A DNA stretch of 64,000 nucleotides, taken from positions 5,518,001 to 5,582,000 of the forward strand of contig NW_024468909.1 of NCBI RefSeq assembly GCF_011745365.1, read 5' to 3'. Shown in pieces: positions 32,600 through 44,426 of this stretch. The notes under the pieces are model-generated. The model was not told where the DNA came from. It worked only from the letters and a program-made list of their open reading frames with translations, and did no database searches. Within the stretch, counting starts at the first letter, position 1, and each line of letters opens with the position of its first letter. This DNA comes from Cryphonectria parasitica EP155. Taxonomy: Eukaryota; Ascomycota; Sordariomycetes; Diaporthales; Cryphonectriaceae. The translations under genes were made by a program, and so were the position numbers.

Positions 32600-34117
32600 T
32601 TACGCCCCCGAATATTTTTGGTCTGTCAAGAGATCATAAGCAGCCACGGGCTCCTTGTTTTCTGGACGTTCTGCTTCAAAGTCGAAACGATCAGGTATAC
32701 GCAGTCCTTCACGAGCATAGCCCGAGGAGATGTACCTGACCACCGCCATTCCATCGCGCCACAGCCAAAGGTCGCTGGTCTCAACCTGCCACTGCTCGAG
32801 CGCCTCATTCATCTCCTTCAGCGTCTCTGCATAGTCAGGATCACCCGCAAGATTGTTGATCTCCAGAGGGTCGTTCTCCAGGTCGAACAGCTCCTGCGGC
32901 GGCCGCTGGATGTAGTCCTTGAGCTTTCTCGGCCCAATCATAGCCGGTGCAGACGGCGTCGCCGAATTGCGCATGCCTTCGAACGACAAAGATCCGTACA
33001 GGTCCATGGCGAACGGGAAGTCGAGCTTCCAGCACACGTTGCGGTGGTACTTGAACCGGTGGTTGCGCATGTATCTCGTCGGCCAGTAGTTAGTGATCTC
33101 GTGGAACGTGTGCGATCCGAAGACATGGTCCCAGCCCGGCACGGCAGAGGTGGTCGTACTCGCCAGGATAGGCAGCACAGATCGCCCACGCCGCTGCACC
33201 TTGCCTTCTCCCGCCTCGAGCCGTGGGTGACCGGCCCAGTCGAGAAAGGTAGGCAGTATGTCGACGTAGGAGATCAGGTTCGGGTTGACAGTGCCGCTGG
33301 GAGCAGCACCGGGCGCGCGCAGCAAGAATGGCAGCCGTACGCCGGCCTCAAACAGCGTCGTCTTGGAATTGACAAAGGGGGGTCCATTGTCGCTCAGGAA
33401 TAGGACCAAGGTATCGTCTGACAGCTGCTCCCGATCCAGCGCTGCGAGGATCATGCCCACGCCCTGGTCCATGCGGAAGATGGAGCGGTAGTACTCAGCC
33501 AGCTCCTGGCGGACCTCAGGCACGTCGCTCAGGAAAGGCGGGACCGTAGTCTCGCTGGGGTGGAAGATGCGATCTTGGAGGCGGCTGTCATGGTTGCCGT
33601 CAACATTTCCAAACCCGCCGCGGGTCTGTAGCTTCCGATGCGGATCCACGAAGCCGATGGTCAGGAAGAAGGCCTTTTGCTCCTCCTTGGAGGCCTTGAA
33701 GAAGGCTTCTGCCCGGTCCGCTATCCAGGCCACATTCCTCGACTCGCTTTCTTCTCGGACCTGCCAGGGGTATAGGTGGTCTGGACCAACGTGGATTTTT
33801 CCCAAGATGCCAGTCTTGTAGCCAAGCTTTTCCTTGAAGAGAAAAGGTGCCGTCTCGACACTGTCAAAGGTCTGGAAGCCATCTCGCGCCTGGTTCAAGC
33901 CGTAACTGCCTGTCTCGTGGGTATGGAGGCCTGTGTAGATGACGGTCCGGCTGCCACTACACGATGCCGTGCTTGTGAAGGCCTTGTCGAATCGGACCCC
34001 AGAAGCCGCCAGGGCGTCGAGGTTCGGCGTCAGGTTTGTCTGACAGCCATAGCAGCTCAGAAAGTCACGACCGAGGTCGTCGGCAATGAGCAGCAGGATG
34101 TTCTTCTTGGCGGACAT
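32600..34117 (-). CDS. Sulfatase, SGSH-like (N-sulfoglucosamine sulfohydrolase group)
   Basis: Single exon, 505 residues. Type I sulfatases hydrolyse sulfate esters or sulfamates using formylglycine made from Cys or Ser. Visible features: IADDLGRD with metal-binding D13/D14, modification site ASCSGSRTVIYTGLHTHE (C53...R57), GYKTGILGKIHVGPDHLYP, FLTIGFVDPHRK, FRMDQGVGMILAAL, LFLSDNGPPF and SYVDILPTFLDW. The order and wording follow human SGSH rather than arylsulfatases. The signature is C-S-G-S-R, with Gly in place of the usual Pro. No signal peptide is visible, so the enzyme may be cytosolic, acting on imported sugars. Its gene converges with the GH43-like gene. Fungal relatives are annotated only as sulfatases; the substrate is unknown. 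Confidence 0.93.
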   Translation of the reverse strand: MSAKKNILLLIADDLGRDFLSCYGCQTNLTPNLDALAASGVRFDKAFTSTASCSGSRTVIYTGLHTHETGSYGLNQARDGFQTFDSVETAPFLFKEKLGYKTGILGKIHVGPDHLYPWQVREESESRNVAWIADRAEAFFKASKEEQKAFFLTIGFVDPHRKLQTRGGFGNVDGNHDSRLQDRIFHPSETTVPPFLSDVPEVRQELAEYYRSIFRMDQGVGMILAALDREQLSDDTLVLFLSDNGPPFVNSKTTLFEAGVRLPFLLRAPGAAPSGTVNPNLISYVDILPTFLDWAGHPRLEAGEGKVQRRGRSVLPILASTTTSAVPGWDHVFGSHTFHEITNYWPTRYMRNHRFKYHRNVCWKLDFPFAMDLYGSLSFEGMRNSATPSAPAMIGPRKLKDYIQRPPQELFDLENDPLEINNLAGDPDYAETLKEMNEALEQWQVETSDLWLWRDGMAVVRYISSGYAREGLRIPDRFDFEAERPENKEPVAAYDLLTDQKYSGA

Positions 34118-35969
34118 GACGCCGCAGTGAATACAGTGACGATAGCTTCAACGGAACAGGCTTGCACGAATTGATCCTACAACGATACATGTAATTGGGT
34201 GAATTGTCAGTTGATAGGTGGTCAGAAGGAAAAGATGCAAGAAGTTTTAAAGATGACGAAAGATCTTCCCTGAGCATTAGTATCTCCGGCCTTGGTGTCC
34301 TACAGCACCCAAGACCGCTGGCGAACTCATTGCGGATACCGAGACAACTTAGGCGGCTGCCGACCGGGAGCCGACATGTATCTTTGCCCAAGTACTTATA
34401 CACGCCAATCTAACTCCTATATGTGATATTCCATGTACAATCCAGCCACTGACCCGCATAAGAAATTTTTTTTCTTTTAACGCCGCTGAGTTTACAATTT
34501 TATCCATTTTGGGGTTGTGATCAATCAATAAGACACAATTATGTTGGCCCGGGCCACCTGGCGCTGCGCGTGAGAGCTTCAATGTGAAGCTTTGAGCGGC
34601 AATGTCGTCACTCATTACATTTATGTAATTAGTGCAAGTTTGGTTTCCATCAGAAGGATTACTCGTCCTCCCAGGCTATGGGCTCAATTTTGAGGCATTA
34701 GAACTTGACAACGCAGAATAGACGCTGAATACCTACGAATTTAGTAGATGTTTTACTTCAACGAATCCGTCTTCATTGGGCAGCCAGCCAGTGGATTGAA
34801 CGAATAAAGATTTGTACATTTTTGTGACAAGTAGAGGCTCACAAGTTGACGATGAATGTTTGACCTTTTTCTTGTCGGGAGGGGAAGAAAGGGGGGGTGG
34901 CAGGAGTTCTGCTCAGTAACGCCAGTAGCAGGCGTTTGAAAAACATATGTGCATGTTGTCCCTGAGTCTGTGGATAATTATTTATGCCACAATCGTGATC
35001 ACCTACCTCCAAACCCCAGAGCCAGATTCTGACAGAACTAATTCAAACAAATCTACTTAGTAAGTAAGCTCATGTTCCAATAATTTAGCAATCAAGTATG
35101 ACTAGGGCAGCTCTCGCTAACCTGAGAACAGTAGCTATGAACGGCACTGTCTTCCTTGTATTCAAGACATTGGGACAAGTCCGGCCCTACAGAACAAGCA
35201 AAGTCGTCGCTGAGACCCCTTCTTCTGGTGTGTTTTGCTTCCACGATATTTGTCCTTCGCTGGTGAGCAACTTTGCAGGTAACACCAATATTCTAGGCAA
35301 ATCTTATAGCAAGCGAAACGCAATGTGATTGGATTGGTATAATATTAGTTTATCAAACAGCCAACTCTGAAAGGTCAACTCTGCCTACTTTACTGGGGTG
35401 CTTACTTAGTAAATACGGACTTTCGGCCTTTAATCAGTCCCCACTTTTGACCCGGGGAAATGGCGGTTGAATATGAATTTCAAATAATTAGTCATAACCC
35501 TTGCAGCCTTGTAAGTCAAGCACGGGTTTTACGGAGTTTATACAAGTCATGATTGGTTGTTGATTTCCAATATTCAATCACCCTCACCAGCCTTGGCCGC
35601 CTTGCTGAGCAATGCTCAGTAACACAAAGCTGAACCCCAATGCGACTATGCCACTTTTGTGCACAGCGCTCGATGAAAGTATCAACTAAGGAACTCATCG
35701 TCTTGCATCATCGTCGACGTGCCTAATAATTTGGCCAAGCAGATTCCCCTTTTCTCATGGAACTCGAGACGCCATCCCCGACGACAAATAATATATATAT
35801 ATGATCATGCTGCTTTCACGTTCACAAAATGGCTTCCGTAATGATTATCAACGATTCTACCTTTCCCTACAACCCACCACACCTCACTCACTCGATTTCA
35901 GACGACCATTTCCATTCTCATAACCATTTCAATTCTTCCTTCTTACGTACATAAGTCTCGTACGCAGCC
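34118..35969. other. Intergenic 1.85 kb
   Basis: No gene supported. A 76-codon plus-strand frame at 35098-35328 has an ATG but no family resemblance. AT-rich with several ACTTAGTAAGTA-like motifs (near 35054 and 35402). An (AT)n run lies at about 35790-35801, roughly 170 bp before the next start codon. Confidence 0.5.
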
Positions 35970-37142
35970 ATGACAAAAACAGTCGTGATCCTCGGTGCGT
36001 CCTTCGCAGGTGTCCCGATAGCACACCATCTCCTCGCACACCAGGTGCCGCTCATACCAGACCTCAAAATCATCCTCGTCTCCCCCAACACACATCTCTA
36101 CTGGGCCCCTGCCGCGGTGCGCGGCATCGTACCAGGCACAGGCTTCGACGACAAGCTCTTCTACCCCATCGCCCCGGGTTTTGCAAAGTACCCTTCTGGA
36201 AAATTCGAGTTCGTCCTCGGCACGGCTGAGGCTTTGGATACTACAAGCAAGATCGTGGCCGTCCGCACGACAGAGGGGGCCGCGAGGGAGATCCCGTATC
36301 ACACGCTGGTCATCGCAACGGGGACGAGCGCGAAGGAAGACATGCCGTTCAAGACCATCTCGACGACGGAGCACACGAGGGACGTGCTGCGCGACTGGCA
36401 GCACAGGATCGAGGCCGCAAAATCCATCGTCGTGGCAGGCGCGGGCATCACGGGGATCGAGGTCGCCGGGGAGCTGGCCGAGGTGTATGGGAAGAAAGCA
36501 GGTGGCAAGAAGAAGATCACACTCGTCGGGGCGGACGTCCTGCCGCTGCACGACGAGATGACCACCAGCGTTAGGCAGGCCGCCAAGAAGAGCCTGGAGA
36601 AGATGGGTGTACATGTCGTCCTGAATGCCAAGGTCACAGAGGTCGAGGACAATGCGTCGTCGGGCAAGACTCTGACCTTGTCTCTGCCCGGCGGCAAGAA
36701 GGACACTTTGGAGACCAATGTCTTGATCCCCACGTACGGGCTGCAGCCCAACACGTCGTTCGTCCCGGGGTCGATGCTGGACCATCGCGGTTTTGTAAAA
36801 CAGACAAAGTTTCTCCGCGCCGAAGGCCATGATGACATCTTTGTCGTCGGGGATGTCGGCAACCTCGAGACCCCGCAGAGTATGCACACCGAGAACCAGA
36901 CCGTGCACGTTGTCAAAAGCCTTGCGGCGCAACTGAAGGGAGAGCAGGTGCCGGAATATACGTTCAGCAAAGAAGTAGGTTTTGGCGCCTCTCTCGGTCC
37001 GGGAGGCGGTGTCGGTCAGATGTTTGGGTGGAAACTTCCAGGCTTCGTTATAAAGTATGCCAAAGGAAAGACTTTGGCGACAGACAGGGCACCTGCTTAT
37101 GTGGAGGGAAAAAGGACACTCATGCAGAGCAAATGGGCCTAA
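35970..37142 (+). CDS. AIFM2/FSP1-like NAD(P)H-dependent FAD oxidoreductase
   Basis: Single exon, 390 residues. Pyridine nucleotide-disulfide oxidoreductase fold: N-terminal FAD-binding strand KTVVILGASFAG with a G-x-S-x-x-G turn, central NAD(P) motif SIVVAGAGITGIEVAGELAE (about 152-171), and late FAD motif DIFVVGDVGNLETPQS. The second motif VIATGTSAKE is the ATG segment of the family. No redox-active CxxC is present, as in AMID/FSP1 and type II NADH dehydrogenases rather than glutathione reductases. In animals FSP1 reduces quinones at membranes and blocks lipid peroxidation; a similar role here is inference. The start is the ATG after a pyrimidine-rich leader, and no signal peptide is apparent. 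Confidence 0.9.
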   Translation: MTKTVVILGASFAGVPIAHHLLAHQVPLIPDLKIILVSPNTHLYWAPAAVRGIVPGTGFDDKLFYPIAPGFAKYPSGKFEFVLGTAEALDTTSKIVAVRTTEGAAREIPYHTLVIATGTSAKEDMPFKTISTTEHTRDVLRDWQHRIEAAKSIVVAGAGITGIEVAGELAEVYGKKAGGKKKITLVGADVLPLHDEMTTSVRQAAKKSLEKMGVHVVLNAKVTEVEDNASSGKTLTLSLPGGKKDTLETNVLIPTYGLQPNTSFVPGSMLDHRGFVKQTKFLRAEGHDDIFVVGDVGNLETPQSMHTENQTVHVVKSLAAQLKGEQVPEYTFSKEVGFGASLGPGGGVGQMFGWKLPGFVIKYAKGKTLATDRAPAYVEGKRTLMQSKWA

Positions 37143-37878
37143 TATTCAATTAATCAATTCTTAATACCGTACATGCAACGCTTTCATGATGATAGAGGAA
37201 TAGTAATGATTAGACACCTACTCAATGATTTATATGCATACTGAGAGAGATTTATGCTTGTCTTGTTTGTACAGGCCCCCAAGGTAGTAATCATGTGCTA
37301 CAATAGAACCCTCAGTATCGCTAACTATGTGCAGCCTGTCGGTGCTTCATACAATCGGCATCAGCTGTCCCTCTGCGCCGCCTTCAGAGGGAATTCAGTT
37401 GCGCGATGTTATGTACTCATCACGAGGGATTCAACAGGCTAATTTGCCTCGTGAAAATTTGAGATGAGGGTTGAGTGACGAATACCTTTTCCCTCTCTTG
37501 CTGAGTCAAATCCACACCGTGTTGTCATTATTGTTTGCATAATGTGGATAACGAGCGAGATGCGACGAAATAAGGTACAGACAAGCTACTCATAATATTT
37601 GCACAGAAGTTAACTCCAACCCGTTGAGAGTCTGGATGTTGCTAATTAAATACATAGATGGTTCGCAAAAGCAGCAAGCCGATAACGCCCCCCCCCCCCC
37701 CGGCCCAGTCCTTTAATTCTAAGGTATCTCCCAGTCTATAATATCCCTTGTTCGGTCATGGCGGATCGTGACGCATTTTGCCCAGCACGCCCTTCTTTTT
37801 GAAAACACAAATCGACCTCTCAGATGTAATCTATAGAAACAAAGAAGGATGCCCGTGCGCTGAGCGGGCTTCTTGTCT
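37143..37878. other. Intergenic between convergent genes
   Basis: No gene supported. Contains a C-homopolymer near 37688-37700. Confidence 0.5.
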
Positions 37879-40830
37879 TCACAATCCCGTGGCCTTCACA
37901 CATGTCCACAATACCACTGGCACCACAACATTGTCATTTCCGCCCGTGAGGACTGCCTCTGTCAGGCTAGATAAGGATGCGCAGAAGCCCGTCTTGCGGA
38001 AGATTGACGACCATTCTGAATCCTTGAGGCCAGCCAGTATTCCATCAAAGTTGTGTTGTGAGACGACCGTCTCGGCTCGGGAAAGCGAGCGATCAAAGCT
38101 GGAGACGGGCCAGCCGCCAACCCTGAGCCAGAGATTAGCAGCCACAAGGCCTGCAAACACGGCCATCGCGAACGCCACGCTGCCCTCCAGACTCTTGCCA
38201 CCCTTCCAGAACCACTTGTGCTTCCCCCAACGGCGCCCGATCAGCGAGGCGGCAGCATCGCCCAGGCCAACACAGACAACTCCTGCGACCATGCTCAGCT
38301 CGCGGGCCGGCGTCTCCCAGCCCATCATATTTCCGGTCCCAGTCCGAGGGAGGGACGCCAGGCTGAGCCAGAGCGGAATGGCGCAGCCGATGAGCAGGAA
38401 GATGTGTGAGATGACCACGGGCCCCTGATGATCGCGGCCGTCCGTGTACGGCTGTAGAAAGTCTCGTATGGGTTTGGAGAGTGGTGGAAGTTGGCTTGCA
38501 CGGAGGAGATCCAGCAGGAGAAAGATGGCCAGGACGATGGCGAGAGCGAGGGCGCACCAGGTCGGATCAATAAACGTTGCTGGTAGAAACATGGATACCA
38601 TCATGAAATGGAAGATCTTGCGGCGAGTGTCGACTTCATAGTATGGCGAGAGCCGAAACACCACCGCTAGACCAAGGATGATGACTGCAACCCACCAAGC
38701 AGCTAGACACAACCTCGTGTTGGCCTCGCCGATCGAGGCATGACGAAGGTGCTCAACCCAGCCTAGATGGCAGGACTCGGAGCCCTCGCCCGGAAGGTCT
38801 GGGAGCACGAAGGCCCAGTCCAGCCATGTCGACATGATAACCTGCATTCTGAACCAATGTATGTCGCCAAGGACGTAGCCCACAGCCCAACCGATAGGAT
38901 AATGACCAGCTGTGGCATATTGTCGCACGTAGAACCCAATGGGAAGGAGAACCACAGCGACGATGCTCGCGTACGCCCATGCCGCATAGAGCAGCTTTCT
39001 TCTGTTGGCTTCTCCCGGGGTCAGACCGTAAAAGAACCGCACGGAGGACGATGCACGCCTCTTTTGTCGTCCTGAGGAGGTATGCGTCTTGGATGACTTC
39101 ATCATAGTCTCCGCGAAAGGCAAGGTACGCCGTCGAGGATGTAGGGAAAAGCTTTCTGGCTCGTCCAGACCAGCGTGCAAGTCGCCTACAGGCTTGTCAG
39201 AGCTCGTCTGCGTTTTTCGCAAAGGAATGCTCTCGTACAAGCCATCCATCTGGGAGGCAATTGATCTTCGATGTGCTAAATCGGTCCCCTGCGTGCCCTC
39301 TTCGTCGGTAGAAAGGCCAGAAACCACAGCGGAGTCCTCTGTCTCGGAATCAAGACCTTCTTTCGCCCTCTCCCACGGTCTCCATGGGAACACTTTGAGA
39401 CCGGCAAAGAGCCAGCCGAGGGCAGTGTCGAGTATCCACGGCCCCCACGGAATGAGCCTCAAACCAGCAGAAAGGCGGTCTATCGAAGCTCCAAAAAGGG
39501 AGGTCCGGGTTGAAACTGTGTTTCGCCTGAGTCGCCATTTCGGAACCCTTGCCAGGCTGATGCTCCATTCAATCACAGGTGCGCAAAAGATGAGCACGCC
39601 AAGTCCGCCTAGCCAAAGAACGGACTGTAGAACTACAGCTTGTGGGGACCTGGAGAGTATGAGAAGATTAATGAGGGATATCGAGAGCAGTTCGAGTTCG
39701 GCCGTGAGGAGGCTGCTGGTTGTTAGATGGTAAAGAACCAAAGAGAGGCTCTGATGGAGAGGGTAAAGAAAGACAAGGTCTTGAGGGGAGGTTGGCGAAA
39801 TATCCGACCAGTTCTTGTGCTCTGAAGGGCTCGCCGGGAATTTTTCACGGTTCAATGCCAGAGGCAAGCAGGTCAACAGCCAGTGGATAGGGTTGATGAC
39901 TTCGAAAGTATTGCTGGTGGGGACAAGACTTCGGGGAATGGATGCGATGCCGAGCACGAGATTCGGTAGGATGACGTCCTTCAAATTCGCGGCTGTGAGG
40001 AAGGCGACAAGTAATGGTAGTAGCTGAGGGTATAGCGCAGGCGCCGGGTCGAAGGACAGAGGGATCGAGAGTGGTATCTTGCTCTTTAGGGGTTCACCCT
40101 TTTTGTAGGCCCATGCTGCGACTCGCAGCGGGTAGAGCAGTAGCAGCGCCGCGAAAATCGTGCTCTGTAGTATCAACTCTAGGGCCAAGTCTCAGCATTT
40201 ATCCACAACAGATCAGATTGTTCTGCGCAAAAACTCACCATCCTTCCACGCCGCGACGAAAGGCTGCACGACCGGGTTACGAATGACAGTCCGCGCCAGA
40301 ACCCCCAGGATTGCAACCTCCGTGCCTCTCCTTACTAGCTCCCTGTTTCGTCTCAATCTCTTCGCCTGTCGCCTCTTTTCGCTTTCTTCTTTCTTCCACC
40401 TGGGGCTCGACGACAAGATTCCGTCGCGATCACCATCACCGACCGTCGGGGTCAGCAGTGGTGTTCCGGAGCCGGACAGCGCCTCATGTCGGCCACGAAG
40501 ACCCTTGTGGAGTTTTGCCTTGGGCGCAGGCAGCTTCTTGACAAAAATCTCGTCGTCAGCCTCGGTGCCGCTGTCGGTGGCGGGCGTCGAATCCTTTGTG
40601 AAGCTCGGCGCAGGCAGAAGCTGGTCGCGAATGTCTTCAACAGGCCCGTGGGTGGGGATCGTGCTCGCCCTGGCTACGACGCGATCCGAGGGTTCCAGCA
40701 GTTCCCACTTTTGTCTGTGGTACGGGTGCGGCGACCGTGACAGCTCACGCAGGTTCTCTTCGTCCTTTTGCTCCTCCTGCCGGGTCTCATCGGCCTCGGT
40801 AGGGCCGGGAGGTCGGAGGGTGTCGGGCAT
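37879..40830 (-). CDS. SEC59: Dolichol kinase
   Basis: CTP-dependent kinase of the ER membrane that makes dolichyl phosphate for N-glycosylation, O-mannosylation and GPI synthesis. Two exons, 40239-40830 and 37879-40178, 963 residues; intron 60 nt (GTGAGT...CTAG), joining AAWKD-ELILQSTIFAA. The N-terminal 190 residues are hydrophilic. Many hydrophobic helices follow, interrupted by a disordered loop of about 150 residues. The C-terminal core has the kinase signatures VDTRRKIFHFMM, VGLGDAAASLIGRRWGKHK, WKGGKSLEGSVAF and TEAVLTGGNDNVVVPVVLW. It is longer than yeast Sec59 (519 residues), as is common in filamentous fungi. The reading frame is open further upstream to an ATG at 41271; I prefer 40830 (MPDTLRPPG) because the extension looks non-coding. 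Confidence 0.93.
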
Positions 40831-41433
40831 GGTGTGATTCACGAGTGCGGGCCGCGAAGCCCATGAGGCCCAGAGCTGAGAGCTAAGAGCTGCGGCAAGG
40901 GGGTCGAGGTGATGGGAGCGTCGTCTCAAGGGGAGTATTGTCGCTCTCAAGATGGGTAGTCGAGGATAGCAGGTGTTCCCATGATTCGAAGCTGGACTGT
41001 TCGACGGCACAGGATGCTGTGGTGGTAGTGTTGAGCCCCTGGACAATTCCCAAGAGGTGGAACCCTTTTTCACATGCAATCTGGCACGAAGGGATTCAAC
41101 AAAATGCCTGTTCGAGTTTACGTTGCGCTGGAAGCCACAAGCTATCCTTGTCCATAAGCCCTGGCTTAGCGCGCTCTGAGGCGTATCGATAAGACATGAG
41201 GGCTGGACCAGGGGGACATGCTCCTCATGAGGTGAATAGGAATTATTTTGCTTAGGATATGCTTCATTCATTTTTCAAAGTCAATCATTGTGCTCTCAAC
41301 TACAGCTCTTTCAATACCTCCCTTTTGTTTTTGATCTTGTTTCCTGCCAGTTGGCTGTTATCTCAAGTGTCAGACATTGAAGACACACCAAGTTCTTCGC
41401 AGTCCATCCTGTGTTTGGCCGCATCATTAGTTG

Positions 41434-41455
41434 TACCATAGTATGTACTATGGTA
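41434..41455. repeat. Perfect inverted repeat, 10 bp arms, 2 bp centre
   Basis: TACCATAGTA, TG, then TACTATGGTA, the exact reverse complement. The right arm recurs exactly at 42648-42657 and 17497-17506. Confidence 0.9.
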
Positions 41456-42769
41456 TACGTCCCCCACGAGTTACAGACTCTGAAGCAGTATTTGAGAAGA
41501 AAATGCTTCTTTTAGAAAGGATGAACCAACATGCCAGCAGAGCCACGTGCAAACCCAATGAAGAACATACATACCGGTACTCTTGAGGCTGTACCGTAGT
41601 AGATCTTATTACCAAAAATAGCCGCTATGATCGGCTGCCCGCCTGACCGCCACCATGGGCCAGCAGAGCCTCACGCTTGTGGACTCCAAATTATGTACAG
41701 TATGGCCTTTGGACGCACCAGTTTTGGCGCGACGGAGTGATAAAGGCTTGGAGAGAGGAACGCATTGGCTGTCGACGACGGATCCACGGCGAATCCACTA
41801 TGCAGCAGCGATGTGGTTCCATGGGAATACGAGCCACCAACTGACGACGGTAGCGAGGCTGTGACGTCGACCAGCCGTTCAGCAGGTGATGGATCCACCA
41901 CGCTGTGACGAACGCCGACAGGGATGAAACTTCTAGGCAGTGGTTCCAGTGGAAGCTTGGGGGATTTTGATTTTGTGATTGAGCCCTGTAAAGAATCTCG
42001 ATTGGGCTTGCCGTAAGCCGTGGCACCGGATACTCGACTGTCTTGTCATACCATCCACGAATTCCTTCTGGTGAGTTCCATCTGCATGACGTGGCAGTAG
42101 TAACCTTGGTTTTTTCTCTTCACCTTTCTCCTTCACTTCTCTCTTCCTTCCCCATTCAGACATGACCAGTCTCCTCCCATCAGCGATCTCGATAAGTTGA
42201 AAATCCCTGGTTGCCTAAGCCACTTGTGCTGATGAACAACCACTTTCGACGCACCTCAATTAGGCAATCAATTTCTTGTTCGCCATTTACACTGGATGGA
42301 GTTTGGTGCAGAGAGAAGTCCGGCACATGCGGATGCGGATGGATCGGATTGTTTTTAGGTCGTGCAGAAGGGTGAAGTACCAGATCACCCCCGGCCGCCA
42401 GCCTGCAATCAGGATAGGCTGAGGTCGATGGCGGGGTTTGTGAATACGAGCCACCCTTTTTGAAACGGCCAGCGAGGCTAGTGCAGCTCCGTATTGTTGT
42501 AACTGCGATAAACAGCAGCAAATGACGGCCTGTCTTGCTCGGCCTCGGCTTCTTCCAGGAAGTATTCCACAAAGATCGTCGTCTGGCTGAGAGAAGGACA
42601 TCGCGTCGATCGACCCGCCCCTGGTGGTCTCCACACGCGTCAGGATGTACTATGGTACTGCATATAGCTGAGATACGAGCCACATCAGCAGTAGAATTTG
42701 CTGCACAGATACCTGCCTGGACGAGAGAGGGAGCAAGGGCGGGAGAGTATGTGGCAAGATTGAAGGCTC

Positions 42770-42815
42770 AGGAGAGGAGAAGGAGGAGGAGGGGGAGGAG
42801 GAGGAGAAAGAGCTG
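42770..42815. repeat. Purine (GGA/GGAGGA)n tract
   Basis: Roughly 45 bases of almost pure A/G on the plus strand, read directly. Confidence 0.8.
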
Positions 42816-44426
42816 GGATAGAGATCCGTCCAGGGTGCAATGCACCCTGCAAGCTGCACTATCACCTTGTTTGCAGGGCAACAGGGCAGGGGTGTTACGC
42901 AGACTACTATATTAGTATTTTGCAGAAACCTGCATGGGAAAGTACAGTACAGCGCATGCGAAAACGAAGCGATCCCCCCTCTCTCCACCCTCGCCATGTT
43001 ATGGATTACTGTGGACCATTTTTGCATGTGTCAGAGAGATTTTGGTGTTGACTGACCTGCGAGACTCAATTGTTTTTTGTCCCCCCTCCCCCCTCTTTCC
43101 CCCCATGACTCCATACAACTGATTGAACACAAGTAATCTCGTCTATATCCTGCGCACTTAAACCTTATCATAGTAGGTAGGTACACTTGTCTCGGGAATT
43201 TACCGACTACTTAAGAGCCCTGGTGCAAAGTTTATAGAACTACTACAAGGTACTATGGATATTCATCGGCAAGAGAGTCAAGATCCTAGTTCATAGCTGA
43301 ATGAAAAGCGGCGAAGGGGAGGAGGACAAGCATTTTGGCAAAGCTTGGCACCCGTGTACTGTGGCGTCAGGGCCAAAGCCCTCCTTCCCTCTTTCCTTGC
43401 TATGGTACAAGCGTACAGTACGGCAGCCTGGGCAGGTACTCTTTGGCAAGTCGTGGTTCGTATTGACCAAGGGCCCCCCTCCTTCTCTCTCACCACTTCC
43501 AATTGGGTCCCTCCTGTGTGGTTCACGCCGTCTTAGTTTATATGCAAGTAGATCCTCCTGAGGGCCTTCTTCCTTCCAAAGGAAACCCTTCTCTCGCCCT
43601 CTCTCATGTGCTGTTCCCATCTACCTTTTCTTGTTGCCACTTCTCCGTTGCATTTGTATTTTTACAAAACCTAGAACGCCGCGTGTCTACTACCTGATGC
43701 AGGTTTAGCACCGGCCGTGCTCTTCCGACCCATTTTCCTCATAAACCAGCCTTTGATATATTCCAAGAACAGGGTTTTGGGATTCTAGCGTGAGTGAGGG
43801 GCATCCCAACTCGATCTGTCTACCAGTCCTGCCCTGGCTCTTACACATCGCAACCTGCCACGGCCAGAAACAGGAAGAGAAACCCCTCTCCGCCCCCTCT
43901 CACCCATTACTTGCTCTGGCTCTCTCTCTTGGGTCTGCCAACTTTCTTGATCAACACCCCTGCGCTTTGGAACCGGACCCAGGCCCCATCACTCACCACA
44001 GTCCACTGCTGTGACTCTGCAAAGACAGTCTTACCAGGTTTCACCTGTCGTCGCACTGCCGTCGTCGCAGCACACGAAAGATCATCCATATCCATCGCAA
44101 CTTACAGCACGCTACGAGGGGACGGACCCAGCATCATGCAGCTCTAGACGCCCAAGATAAGCGGATTTGCTGATCGTAGACCGGATCCCCGTCGAAGGCT
44201 TGCGAAGCTCGCCCCATTGCTGGTGTGGCAGAGGCTGCTCCGGTCCCACTCCACGGCATTCACGCTTCCGCGCGTGTGCACACCGGCGCTTGCTCTGCTG
44301 TCCTGTCGATCCGGACACACGGACTCAGACTCCCTTGTCTCGTCTTTCTCTTTCTCTCTCTCCCCTTCTCTTTCTCTTCACATACAAAGCGCCACTTCTC
44401 CCCCACCTTCCCCCACGCCAGCCATC

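Larger units (their letters stand above)
40831..44426. other. Gene-poor 3.6 kb spacer with palindromic and purine-rich tracts
   Basis: No gene supported. A 69-codon frame at 41655-41864 has a strong Kozak context but no resemblance to anything. Contains a perfect palindrome near 41434, a purine tract at 42770-42815 and, from about 43560, pyrimidine-rich sequence typical of a long fungal leader. Confidence 0.5.

Noticed and set aside
35790..35801. TATATATATATA run as a promoter or origin element
   Set aside because: Only a short AT dinucleotide run 170 bp from a start codon; mentioned in the spacer entry, not a separate feature.
40831..41271. 147-codon upstream extension of the dolichol kinase frame, beginning with an ATG
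   Set aside because: Composition is unlike the rest of the protein, and a natural ATG with hydrophilic start exists at 40830. Kept only as an alternative.
41655..41864. 69-codon frame with a perfect Kozak context (GCCACCATGG)
   Set aside because: No resemblance to anything, no splice partner, and located in a large empty spacer. Could be a small gene but I cannot support it.
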